Shown here one piece after another: positions 1-5,797 of a stretch of DNA of 13,498 nucleotides. Both the position numbers and the translations under genes were made by a program. The DNA is taken from assembly GCA_013140405.1 (NCBI GenBank), contig JABFSV010000422.1, forward strand, positions 1-13,498, in the 5' to 3' direction. The notes beneath the pieces were generated by a model. The model did not search any database and was not told the DNA's origin. It worked only from the letters and a program-made list of their open reading frames with translations. Numbering within the stretch: position 1 is the first letter of the stretch; each line of letters starts with the position of its first letter. Source of the stretch: Methyloglobulus sp. GTDB lineage: Bacteria; Pseudomonadota; Gammaproteobacteria; Methylococcales; Methylomonadaceae.

Positions 1-770
1 GTCGGGTACAGGAAAAAGGCACGGTGTATTCGGCGGTAAAGGCATTGCAAATGTACGGGCAGGTGTTCCGTTATGGCGTGGCGACTGGACGATGCGACCG
101 TGACATTACCCAGGATTTGAAAGGGGCGTTACAGACTGCAAAAAAGCAACACTTTGCCGCCATTACCGAACCCAAGGACGTTGCAGGGTTATTGAGGGCA
201 ATAGACGGCTACACCGGAACATTCCCTGTGCTGTGTGCATTGAAACTAGCCCCTTTGTTGTTCCAGAGGCCAGGGGAACTTAGGTCGATGAAATGGGCAG
301 ATGTTGACCTGGAGACTAAGGAATGGCGGTATTTTGTCACCAAAACCGAAATCCAGCACATCGTCCCCTTATCACGCCAAGCTATTGAGATAATCAAGGG
401 ATTGCAGCCGATGACTGGCGATGGCGTTTGGTTGTTTCCATCTGAACGCAACCCCAACAATACCCTGGGCGGACGGTGCATGAGCGAAAATACCTTGAGT
501 GCTTCATTAAAAAGGCTAGGCTACGGTAGCGACACCATGACCGCCCACGGCTTTAGGGCAATGGCGCGTACCATCTTGGATGAAGTGCTTAGCTTTAGTC
601 CGGATTACATCGAACACCAACTGGCACATTCGGTGCGTGACCCGTTGGGCAGGGCGTACAACCGGACGAAACACCTACCAGAACGCCACAAGATGATGCA
701 AGCCTGGGCGGATTACCTGGATGGGTTGAAGGCTGGCGGGAATGTGTTGCCGTTCAGAAAACAGGGTTAA
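1..770 (+). CDS. P4-type tyrosine site-specific integrase, 5'-truncated by window edge
   Basis: Catalyses integration and excision of the element by tyrosine recombination between att sites. The reading frame is open to the left edge (first complete codon at position 3), so the N-terminal arm-binding domain and part of the core-binding domain are missing; a GTG at 24 is only an internal codon. Counting from that GTG, the visible start (YGQVFRYGVATGRCDRD) is the end of the SAM-like core-binding domain, and the catalytic domain carries the full set: R82 in RPGELR, K107, H175-x-x-R178 in HGFR, H202 in LAHSVRDPLGRAY and the nucleophile Y212. The DPLGRAYNR box is typical of phage P4-like integrases (DUF4102 family). 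The gene converges on the higBA pair and probably sits next to the left attachment site, which is outside the window. The catalytic part looks functional. Confidence 0.95.
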   Translation, partial: RVQEKGTVYSAVKALQMYGQVFRYGVATGRCDRDITQDLKGALQTAKKQHFAAITEPKDVAGLLRAIDGYTGTFPVLCALKLAPLLFQRPGELRSMKWADVDLETKEWRYFVTKTEIQHIVPLSRQAIEIIKGLQPMTGDGVWLFPSERNPNNTLGGRCMSENTLSASLKRLGYGSDTMTAHGFRAMARTILDEVLSFSPDYIEHQLAHSVRDPLGRAYNRTKHLPERHKMMQAWADYLDGLKAGGNVLPFRKQG

Positions 771-805
771 AAAACACTTCCGGCACTAAACGTAAGAATA
801 AGCTG

Positions 806-1096
806 TCAAGCCGCTTCCCTAGGCAAAACTTCGGCTTCAATACTTGAATTTTTCGCCACAACCTTTAAATCGTACTCGGTTTGCAGGTTAAGCCATGATT
901 TAGCGTCCCCGCCAAAATAACGGGCAAGGCGCAAGGCCGTATCGGGCGTAATGCTACGGTTTTCCTTGGCGATCTCATGAATGCGGGTGGCGGGGACGTG
1001 CAAAGCCTTAGCCAAGGCATTCACGCTCAAACCTAAAGGCAATAAATACTCTTCCCGCAAAATTTCACCTGGATGGATCGGGCGCAAGCCATTCAT
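806..1096 (-). CDS. higA: HigA-family antitoxin, XRE helix-turn-helix
   Basis: Antitoxin and autorepressor of a HigBA-type toxin-antitoxin module. The protein (about 96 residues) begins with the family signature NGLRPIHPGEILREEYLLPLG, followed by an XRE-type helix-turn-helix (LSVNALAKALHVPATRIHEIAKENRSITPDTALRLARYFG) and the closing segment KSWLNLQTEYDL. Three consecutive ATG codons lie at 1102-1100, 1099-1097 and 1096-1094; the GGGGG ribosome-binding site is only one base before the first, so the third is chosen as best spaced (7 nt). The stop codon of the ancestral toxin frame (1110-1108) lies just upstream, the usual toxin-first order. Because the toxin is frameshifted, this is probably now an orphan antitoxin that may still act as repressor at the inverted repeat 1416-1432. 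Start could be up to two codons earlier. Confidence 0.9.
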   Translation of the reverse strand: MNGLRPIHPGEILREEYLLPLGLSVNALAKALHVPATRIHEIAKENRSITPDTALRLARYFGGDAKSWLNLQTEYDLKVVAKNSSIEAEVLPREAA

Positions 1097-1107
1097 CATC
1101 ATTCCCC

Positions 1108-1403
1108 CTAGTGGTAATCCACAATCTCAACATCAAACACATCACCATCGTTCCACCTAAAACACACCCGCTATTTATGCCCTGTGGGTATTGGTTGTTA
1201 ATGCGGATGCTGTATTGCCCCAACCTATCGCCTTTCAAGGCTTCAAGCCTGTTACCTGGCGGACTCCTTAAAAACTCTAAGCTGGCGGCATTGTTTAGTG
1301 AAGTCAGTTTCCGTTCCGCAACCGATTGGATCGCTCTAAACCGCCTTGGCGAGCCGCCCTCAAATAACGCCTGGGTTTCCTTGCAGCGGAAAGACTTAAT
1401 CAT
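1108..1403 (-). pseudogene. higB: HigB/RelE-family mRNA interferase, frameshifted by a 17-nt insertion
   Basis: Ribosome-dependent mRNA endonuclease toxin of the RelE/ParE fold, partner of the adjacent HigA. Reading from ATG 1403, residues 1-72 are typical HigB (IKSFRCKETQALFEGG ... NRLEALKGDRLGQYSIRINNQY). The expected C-terminal strands, RVCFRWNDGDVFDVEIVDYH followed by a stop at 1110-1108, are present but in another frame. Seventeen bases at 1171-1187 (one base of ambiguity at either end) separate the two halves; removing them rejoins a 92-residue protein, the normal family length. As it stands the frame runs on as unrelated sequence for 40 codons across the start of higA to a stop at 1065. 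The active-site-bearing C-terminal beta-strands would be lost, so the toxin is very likely dead. A sequencing error is unlikely to add 17 bases, but cannot be excluded from this sequence alone. Confidence 0.87.
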
Positions 1404-1415
1404 AGTCTGTAGTGT

Positions 1416-1432
1416 ATTACGTTTCGCGTAAT
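1416..1432. promoter_or_regulatory. Inverted repeat, candidate HigA operator in a divergent control region
   Basis: ATTACG-tttcg-CGTAAT: perfect 6-bp arms around a 5-nt spacer, 13 bp upstream of the higB start and about 20 bp upstream of the extended -10 at 1451 that faces the other way. Antitoxins of the HigA family usually repress their own operon by binding such repeats, and this one would also cover the -35 region of the rightward promoter. The role is inferred from position. Confidence 0.5.
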
Positions 1433-1447
1433 GATTCTAGGCTGTTC

Positions 1448-1456
1448 TGGTACAAT
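1448..1456 (+). promoter_or_regulatory. Extended -10 promoter for the C4-like RNA and downstream gene
   Basis: TGG-TACAAT matches the extended -10 form TGn-TATAAT with one mismatch in the hexamer. No good -35 box lies 17 bp upstream, where the inverted repeat 1416-1432 is instead found. Transcription would begin near 1463, just before the folded RNA. Confidence 0.5.
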
Positions 1457-1476
1457 GTGGGACAAGGACGGACAGC

Positions 1477-1552
1477 ATTGATCCCAGTTCTAAAAGCATG
1501 ACCGGATAGCCCGACGGGGCAACAAGTGGGAGTCGTTACCCATTTCCGGTTT
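1477..1552 (+). ncRNA. C4-like antisense RNA (phage P1/P7 type)
   Basis: The segment folds into a three-way junction: closing stem ACCGG (1501-1505) with CCGGT (1546-1550); hairpin GCCC-GACG-GGGC (1509-1520); hairpin AAGTGGG (1524-1530) with CCCATTT (1539-1545, one G-U pair) around the loop AGTCGTTA. The arrangement and the motif GATAGCCCGACGGGGC ... GTGGGAG.CGTTACCCA match my recollection of the C4 RNA family, which in phages P1 and P7 is cut from the leader of an operon and blocks translation of the antirepressor gene by base pairing. Here it sits between an extended -10 promoter and the gene at 1589, the expected place. The outer limits are approximate. I did not find a long stretch complementary to its loops near the downstream starts; a five-base match (TAACG at 1560-1564) to the second loop is too short to count. 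Confidence 0.7.
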
Positions 1553-1588
1553 TCCTTCATAACGTACAATCAGTGTGATGGTGTGGTT

Positions 1589-2065
1589 ATGGAATATCCT
1601 GAATACATTTCAAAAACCGAGGCGAAAAAATTAGTTGCTGAACGTACATGTTCACACCCAGCCAATACATCTTTGTTGAGGGTTGAGAAAAATAAGATAA
1701 GCGGTCATCTTGATACCAGGCTAAAAAAAGGAGAAATAACCGCCAATGAAAGCGGATTGTTACTTTTTTTAGGTGTTTCCAAATATGCCAAACAAAAATT
1801 TCCTGGCAAATTCGACGACTGGCCTAGCGCACCTAATGAAATTAAGGTTGAAATGGGGGGGTGGCGAACAAAAACAAGTGCTTTCGGTATCAATTTGCCT
1901 AATGAAGTTGGCGAATGTCATAGGCTTATCGGAGACTTACATAAAGAAACCCTTCGTTTGACAGACTTAAACACTGGGCTGAAAGCCGAGGTTGAGCGCT
2001 GGAAACTTGATGCTGAAAAGGGGGCTACGTACAAAAAAATAAAAGGAGGTCGAGACAAGCCCTAA
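1589..2065 (+). CDS. Unrecognised element protein downstream of the C4-like RNA
   Basis: A 158-residue protein that I do not recognise. The frame is open upstream to a GTG at 1526, but that codon lies inside the folded RNA, so ATG 1589 (MEYPEYISKTEAKK) is preferred; no strong Shine-Dalgarno is present, only GGTG eleven bases before it. The N-terminal part (residues 1-40) is basic; residues 75-110 contain a W- and G-containing stretch (GGWRTKTSAFGINLP); the last third (about 110-150) is charged and heptad-like (HRLIGDLHKETLRLTDLNTGLKAEVERWK), suggesting a coiled coil and oligomerisation. By analogy with P1, the C4-controlled gene could be an antirepressor or other lytic-switch function, but nothing in the sequence shows this. 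It is noticeably richer in A+T than the replication genes to the right. Confidence 0.7.
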   Translation: MEYPEYISKTEAKKLVAERTCSHPANTSLLRVEKNKISGHLDTRLKKGEITANESGLLLFLGVSKYAKQKFPGKFDDWPSAPNEIKVEMGGWRTKTSAFGINLPNEVGECHRLIGDLHKETLRLTDLNTGLKAEVERWKLDAEKGATYKKIKGGRDKP

Positions 2066-2082
2066 ACCTATAATTTTCAATC

Positions 2083-2139
2083 TCCAACACTGGATGATGT
2101 AAAGATTTTAATCCAGACGTTCCAATTTCAAAATCTGGA
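2083..2139. repeat. Cluster of TCCA/TGGA half-sites upstream of alpA-like gene
   Basis: Within 57 bp there are TCCA-acac-TGGA (2083-2094), CTGGAT (2090-2095) facing ATCCAG (2111-2116), and TCCAGA (2112-2117) facing TCTGGA (2134-2139), with another TCCA at 2121. Repeats of the same core lie roughly two helical turns apart. This is compatible with an operator cluster for the downstream regulator; the 2112/2134 pair could also form a 6-bp RNA stem. No T-run follows, so a terminator is unlikely. Confidence 0.35.
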
Positions 2140-2206
2140 CGTAAACTGAAATAACTAGAGCCAAAGCATTCCGCTGAGGCACACACTTTCCTATGGTGTA
2201 CTGGTT

Positions 2207-2530
2207 ATGGACAATAATATCCAACTGAAAAAACTTCCAGCCGTCAAATTGTCGATGGCGCAATCCCGGACAACTATTTATCGGAATATCCAGAGCGGGT
2301 ATTTCCCAAAGGGCGTGCCAATCGGCGGCGACCGCGTAGCTTGGCCTGATTATGAAATTGAAGCCATTAATAGGGCAAAAATATCCGGCTTTGGCAGCTC
2401 AGCGATTAAAATATTAGTGTCGAAACTGCATGAGCTTCGGGAAGGCTTAAAGCCTGGACTAGATGTGGCAGCAGAAGTGGCCCGAATTTTTGACGAGCTT
2501 AACGGATCGCAGAAAAATAAAACTGTTTAA
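2207..2530 (+). CDS. AlpA-family transcriptional regulator / excisionase-like protein
   Basis: A 107-residue winged-helix/MerR-like DNA-binding protein of the AlpA family (Pfam Phage_AlpA type). Residues about 12-60 hold the signature: a helix-turn-helix with SRTTIYRNIQSGYFPKGVPIGG followed by DRVAWPDYEIEAINRAKI, where the R..W wing is typical. In prophages and P4-like satellites such proteins act as activators of integrase or as excisionases. The C-terminal tail (residues 62-107) is longer than in the shortest members and helical. The start ATG 2207 lies in the context GGTGTACTGGTT-ATGG, nearly the same as at the 1589 gene. A tiny overlapping frame (ATG at 2193, 11 codons) runs across its start. 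A hairpin follows the stop codon. Confidence 0.85.
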   Translation: MDNNIQLKKLPAVKLSMAQSRTTIYRNIQSGYFPKGVPIGGDRVAWPDYEIEAINRAKISGFGSSAIKILVSKLHELREGLKPGLDVAAEVARIFDELNGSQKNKTV

Positions 2531-2531
2531 G

Positions 2532-2562
2532 TAACCACGACCCTAAATTTTGGCCGTGGTTA
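2532..2562. terminator. Hairpin after the AlpA-like gene, possible weak terminator
   Basis: Perfect 8-bp arms TAACCACG (2532-2539) and CGTGGTTA (2555-2562) around a 15-nt loop, directly after the stop at 2528-2530. The downstream bases are A-rich rather than T-rich, so it is not a standard intrinsic terminator; it may stabilise the mRNA end or partly stop transcription. A possible new promoter follows at 2571-2599. Confidence 0.35.
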
Positions 2563-2570
2563 TCGAAAAA

Positions 2571-2599
2571 TTTACCAAAACGCAACGTGATTTTATCAT
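2571..2599 (+). promoter_or_regulatory. Possible sigma70 promoter for the replication gene cluster
   Basis: TTTACC (2571-2576, 4 of 6 to the -35 consensus), a 17-nt spacer, and TATCAT (2594-2599, 5 of 6 to the -10). It lies between the hairpin after the AlpA-like gene and the first gene of the overlapping cluster. Only motif matching supports it. Confidence 0.35.
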
Positions 2600-2646
2600 G
2601 ATGGTGAATTGTTTACATCCCTCCACGGTCTTTGGAGAACATACCT

Positions 2647-2895
2647 TTGACCAAAAAACTTTTATCGACAACACCAGCCCACCAGCGGCAGCGCATATTA
2701 GCGTGGTTGCTGACCGCGCCACTTACCACCTACCAAGCCCGTCAAGAGCTTGACGTGTTCCATCCCTCAGCCCGTGTGCAGGAATTGAAGCAGGCTGGGC
2801 ATAACATCATAACCCACTGGGCTACAGTAGACACGGGCAAAGGTGAACACCGGATAGCTCAATACGTTTTGCTGAGTGGTGGCAGCCATGAGTAG
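2647..2895 (+). CDS. Small helix-turn-helix protein (HTH_39-like)
   Basis: An 82-residue protein resembling the phage and element HTH_39 family, small winged-helix proteins found before primase genes. Visible pattern: HQRQRILAWLLTAPLTTYQARQELDVFHPSARVQELKQAGHNI, i.e. helix, the T-x-x-x-A-R helix-turn-helix and the HPSARVQELK recognition segment, followed by a short beta hairpin (THWATVDTGKGEHRIAQYVLL). The start is not obvious: TTG 2647 is chosen because GGAGA (2634-2638) is eight bases upstream; the in-frame TTG at 2632 would overlap that site. The stop overlaps the start of the Toprim gene by eight bases (ATGAGTAG), so the two are probably translationally coupled. Likely a replication or transcription accessory factor. 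Confidence 0.75.
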   Translation: MTKKLLSTTPAHQRQRILAWLLTAPLTTYQARQELDVFHPSARVQELKQAGHNIITHWATVDTGKGEHRIAQYVLLSGGSHE

Positions 2896-3742
2896 CCATA
2901 ACGACGCTGTAAACGGCTTTAGGGCGGCAATGCTAGATCACGGCATAACGCCACCTGACACTCTTATTGGGGATGGGCTGTTGCATCGATTCCACGTTGA
3001 GGCCGACCGCAAAGGTACGCTCAATGGGGCGTACATCTTGTATTTGGACAATAAGCCTTCGGGCTGGGCAATGTCCTACAAAACAGGCGTAAGTTTCACA
3101 TGGACGCTATCCGGCAAGAAAGAGCCATTGACTGCCGCCATGCTTAGGCAGATAGCCGAAGCTAGGCAGGTTCGGCAACTTGAACAAGCCAAAGTCCACC
3201 AATTAGCAGCAGATAAAGCCCGTTGGATATGGCAACAAGCCACACCAATAACACAGACAGCATTCCACCAATACCTTGTAGCCAAACGCATTCAAGCGCA
3301 CGGGGTAAGGCTTTATAAGGGTGCGTTGGTTATCCCATTGGTGGATGAAACGGGCGCAATCGTTAACCTGCAATTCATCAATGCCGACGGGACTAAGCGG
3401 TTTTTGTCCGGTGGACGCAAAAAGGGTTGTTGCTCCATTATTGGCGAAACCACCGAAACGATATTGGTATGTGAGGGCTGGGCTACTGGGGCAAGTTTGC
3501 ACGAAGCCACTGGGCATTATGTCATTGTGGGAATGGACGCTGGCAACCTTAAGCCAGTTGGTGAGATTGTCCGAAGCCAGTACCCAACCGCTAAAATAAT
3601 CGTCTGTGCGGATAATGATCCAGTTGGTATTGAAAAGGCCACGGTTGCGGCGTTTTCCTGTGATGGGCTGTTTATTGCTCCACCCACAGAAGGGATGGAC
3701 TTTAACGACTTTATCAATGTTGGCGGGGTGGTCTGTGGATAA
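2888..3742 (+). CDS. Toprim-domain primase-like protein
   Basis: A 284-residue protein with a Toprim fold of the primase/phage-element type. From ATG 2888: an N-terminal region without a visible CHC2 zinc finger (residues 1-75, including LIGDGLLHRFHVEADRKG and WTLSGKKE), a helical linker (80-120), then the Toprim core: LVIPLVDETGAIVNLQFIN (about 147-166), the catalytic E196 in ILVCEGWATGASL and the DxD motif D242-N-D244 in VCADNDPVG. The ending EGMDFNDFIN is also typical. GTG 2876 is an alternative start, but GGTGG at 2878-2882 suits ATG 2888. It overlaps the HTH gene upstream and the DUF3987 gene downstream by eight bases each. Lack of a zinc finger suggests it may need a partner to prime DNA; with the next gene it probably replaces the fused primase-helicase of P4-like elements. 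Confidence 0.88.
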   Translation: MSSHNDAVNGFRAAMLDHGITPPDTLIGDGLLHRFHVEADRKGTLNGAYILYLDNKPSGWAMSYKTGVSFTWTLSGKKEPLTAAMLRQIAEARQVRQLEQAKVHQLAADKARWIWQQATPITQTAFHQYLVAKRIQAHGVRLYKGALVIPLVDETGAIVNLQFINADGTKRFLSGGRKKGCCSIIGETTETILVCEGWATGASLHEATGHYVIVGMDAGNLKPVGEIVRSQYPTAKIIVCADNDPVGIEKATVAAFSCDGLFIAPPTEGMDFNDFINVGGVVCG

Positions 3743-5411
3743 TGTAGTTAACCTGCAAGTTGATCCCAAAACTGGATGGGGAAAACCCAACGAAATCGAA
3801 ACCCGGACACCACCCGTCCAAGCCTTAACATCCGAATTGATACCCGAACCTTACCGTGCTTGGCTGGATGATGTGAGCCACCGAATGCAGACACCGCCGG
3901 ATTTTGCGGCTATTTCAGCGATTGTCATTACGGGTTCTGCCATTGGCGCGGGATGTGGGATTTACCCTAAGTGCCATGATAACGGGTTTAGTGTCATTCC
4001 TAATCTTTGGGGTGCTTGTATCGGGCGGCCTAGCGTTGTTCTTAAAACGCCCAGTATGAAAGAGCCTATGCAGATATTAGAGCGCCTACAGGCTGAATAT
4101 GGCGAAAAGCACGAGAAAGACAAGATAGTGGTTGAGTTCGACAACCTGAAAAATAAGGCCACGCTGGAAAACATAAAAAGCCAGTTGGCGGGTAAGACCA
4201 AAGGCAAGGGCAAAGATAATGTCATCGACCCAACGGATATGGTGAAACTCAAGGCTGATTTTCTGGAACTGAAAGAAAACGAAGAACCCGAACCTACCCG
4301 CCGCCTCTTCAAGACCAACGAAACCAGCATACAGTCCATGACGGTACTGCAAAACCAGAACGAGCGCGGCCTATTGGTTTTCAGGGATGAACTGACAGGG
4401 TTACTGGTTAAATGGGACAGAGAGGACGGGGCAGACGAACGCGCCTATTTCCTGGAAGGCTGGAACGGCAATGGCAGCTATACCGATGTAAAGATAGGCA
4501 GGGGCATAACCGATGCTAAAAGTATTTGCATCAGCTTATTGGGCGGCATTCAGCCCGATAAGTTGAAACGTTACCTATACCAAGCCATGCGCGGCAACAA
4601 TGACGGCCTTATGCAACGGTTACAACTTGCCGTCTGGCCTGATGAGCCGGAGGGCTGGCAGCTAATAGACACCGCCCCTAACAGGCAGCAAAAGGACAGG
4701 GTTTTTGGCATCATGAAGGCATTGGCTGAGCTGGATTTTACCGAATATGGCGCGGTTAAAGGGGAATATGACGAGCGGCCTTACTTTCACTTCGACAGTG
4801 ATGCACAGGCGATATTTAATCAATGGCTAACCGATCTACAGACCGCCAAAATCAAGCAGGAAGAAAATCCCTTGATGGTTGAACACCTTGGTAAGTTTCG
4901 CTCGCTGATGCCAAGCCTTGCCCTGATATTCCACTGTATCGACATTGCAGACGGCATTGGTTCAGGACAGGTAAACAGTAAGGCGGCATTGTTGGCAGTT
5001 GAATGGTGCAAATACCTTGAGACCCATGCACGGCGGATTTATGCGATGGCAGAAAGCCCAGAACATGAGGCGGCGGTAAGGCTGGCTGATAGGATTAAGG
5101 CTAGATGTTTGCCTAACCAGTTTACTGCCAAGGACGTTTACCGAAAATGTTGGCACGGCTTGAAGGACAGGCAGGAAGTTGAAGCCGCTTGTAATATCCT
5201 GATTGATGGAAACTGGCTTAGGTTGATGGCAAGTCCGAAGCCAATAACAGGAAGGCCACCATTGCCGGACTATCTCATTAACCCGTTTTTTTCTGTTGAA
5301 AACGCACCCCACCGACTGTCTAAACTGACTAAACCCCCTTTAGATGGTTTAGACAGTTCGGGGTATAGCCGTTTAGAAAAAAATATCATTATTGACGAGG
5401 GCGAAATATGA
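3735..5411 (+). CDS. DUF3987 helicase-like protein
   Basis: A 558-residue DUF3987 protein, a family found next to Toprim proteins in prophages and integrative elements and thought to supply the ATPase/helicase half of a replication pair. Start GTG 3735 overlaps the Toprim stop by eight bases and has GGGGTGG just upstream. Residues 40-95 hold AWLDDVSHRMQTPPDFAAI and the AIVITGSAIGAGCGIYPK strand; the Walker A-like motif is GRPSVVLKTP (97-106, K104), and the Walker B-like segment is LLVFRDELTGLL with D218 and E219. A charged lysine-rich insertion (residues about 125-190) separates them. The domain LLGGIQPDKLKRYL and GLMQRLQLAVWPD follows. The last 30 residues are low-complexity and are encoded by a strong DNA hairpin at 5315-5357. 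The stop overlaps the next start (ATGA). The helicase function is inferred from family context. Confidence 0.85.
   Translation: MDNVVNLQVDPKTGWGKPNEIETRTPPVQALTSELIPEPYRAWLDDVSHRMQTPPDFAAISAIVITGSAIGAGCGIYPKCHDNGFSVIPNLWGACIGRPSVVLKTPSMKEPMQILERLQAEYGEKHEKDKIVVEFDNLKNKATLENIKSQLAGKTKGKGKDNVIDPTDMVKLKADFLELKENEEPEPTRRLFKTNETSIQSMTVLQNQNERGLLVFRDELTGLLVKWDREDGADERAYFLEGWNGNGSYTDVKIGRGITDAKSICISLLGGIQPDKLKRYLYQAMRGNNDGLMQRLQLAVWPDEPEGWQLIDTAPNRQQKDRVFGIMKALAELDFTEYGAVKGEYDERPYFHFDSDAQAIFNQWLTDLQTAKIKQEENPLMVEHLGKFRSLMPSLALIFHCIDIADGIGSGQVNSKAALLAVEWCKYLETHARRIYAMAESPEHEAAVRLADRIKARCLPNQFTAKDVYRKCWHGLKDRQEVEAACNILIDGNWLRLMASPKPITGRPPLPDYLINPFFSVENAPHRLSKLTKPPLDGLDSSGYSRLEKNIIIDEGEI
5315..5357. 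repeat. Compound hairpin at the 3' end of the DUF3987 gene
   Basis: Outer arms ACTGTCTAAAC (5315-5325) and GTTTAGACAGT (5347-5357) pair over 11 bp; inside the 21-nt loop a second stem CTAAA-ccccc-TTTAG (5329-5343) can form. A further GTTTAGA follows at 5370. All lies within coding sequence for the low-complexity C-terminus. It resembles, but is not the same as, the GTTTAA palindromes further right. Confidence 0.6.
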
Positions 5412-5719
5412 CTGCATTGGCGAAGATAAAAGATGCTGGCTTTACCTTGTCACTCACTGATTCGGGCAATCTAAAAATTGCCCCGTTCAGCAAACTGACC
5501 GACACCCAGCGCGAGTTCCTAAAACAACGCAAAGCCGAAATAATCGGGCAGTTGAGGGCAGAAGCCGAAAGCCAACCCGAAGCCGTGATAACCATCTACC
5601 CAAGGTATGTCATTTGCTACACGCCAAAAGGGCAGGGCTTAAGGGTTATGGCGAAGGATGGCGAACATGAAGCGTTTTTGCTCAGGATGAACCCAAAGCC
5701 AGTGGTGAAGTTCGTTTAA
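5408..5719 (+). CDS. Small protein with TubC_N-like N-terminal domain
   Basis: A 103-residue protein. Residues 1-50 (ALAKIKDAGFTLSLTDSGNL followed by KIAPFSKLTDTQREFLKQRKAEIIGQL) match the pattern of the TubC N-terminal docking domain: helix, two short strands, then the L-T..QR..L...K..I...L helix. That domain was named from megasynthase docking but is common as a stand-alone piece in element replication clusters. The second half (residues 58-103, VITIYPRYVICYTPKGQGLRVMAKDG) looks like a small beta-rich domain that I do not recognise. The start ATG overlaps the DUF3987 stop as ATGA and GAGGGCGAA is upstream, so it is translationally coupled. Its stop codon lies inside the first GTTTAA palindrome. 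Probably an adaptor that holds replication proteins together; this role is inference. Confidence 0.7.
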   Translation: MTALAKIKDAGFTLSLTDSGNLKIAPFSKLTDTQREFLKQRKAEIIGQLRAEAESQPEAVITIYPRYVICYTPKGQGLRVMAKDGEHEAFLLRMNPKPVVKFV

Positions 5720-5786
5720 TATATTAAACAGACCCTTGTTTAACATCTTAAACGGCTTACAATGCCGTGTGTTTAACATATTAAAC
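5714..5786. promoter_or_regulatory. Three GTTTAA-N4-TTAAAC palindromes around a promoter
   Basis: Palindrome copies lie at 5714-5729 (spacer TATA), 5738-5753 (CATC) and 5771-5786 (CATA). A sigma70-like promoter, TTGTTT (5736-5741), 16-nt spacer, TACAAT (5758-5763), is interleaved with them: the second copy fills the -35 and spacer, and the third covers the expected start of transcription near 5770. ACGGC (5752-5756) and GCCGT (5764-5768) also flank the -10. This is the geometry of a strongly repressed promoter, most simply autoregulation by the product of the gene at 5798, or of a multi-site origin or partition locus. Confidence 0.65.
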
Positions 5787-5797
5787 GAAGGCAAGCG

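Noticed and set aside
1111..1431. 106-codon plus-strand frame opposite higB
   Set aside because: It is the antisense of the toxin gene, and its residues show no family pattern while the minus strand gives clear HigB and HigA sequence.
3606..3734. Upstream extension of the DUF3987 frame to 3606
   Set aside because: It would overlap the conserved Toprim end by more than 130 bases; the GTG at 3735 with GGGGTGG before it gives the normal eight-base overlap.
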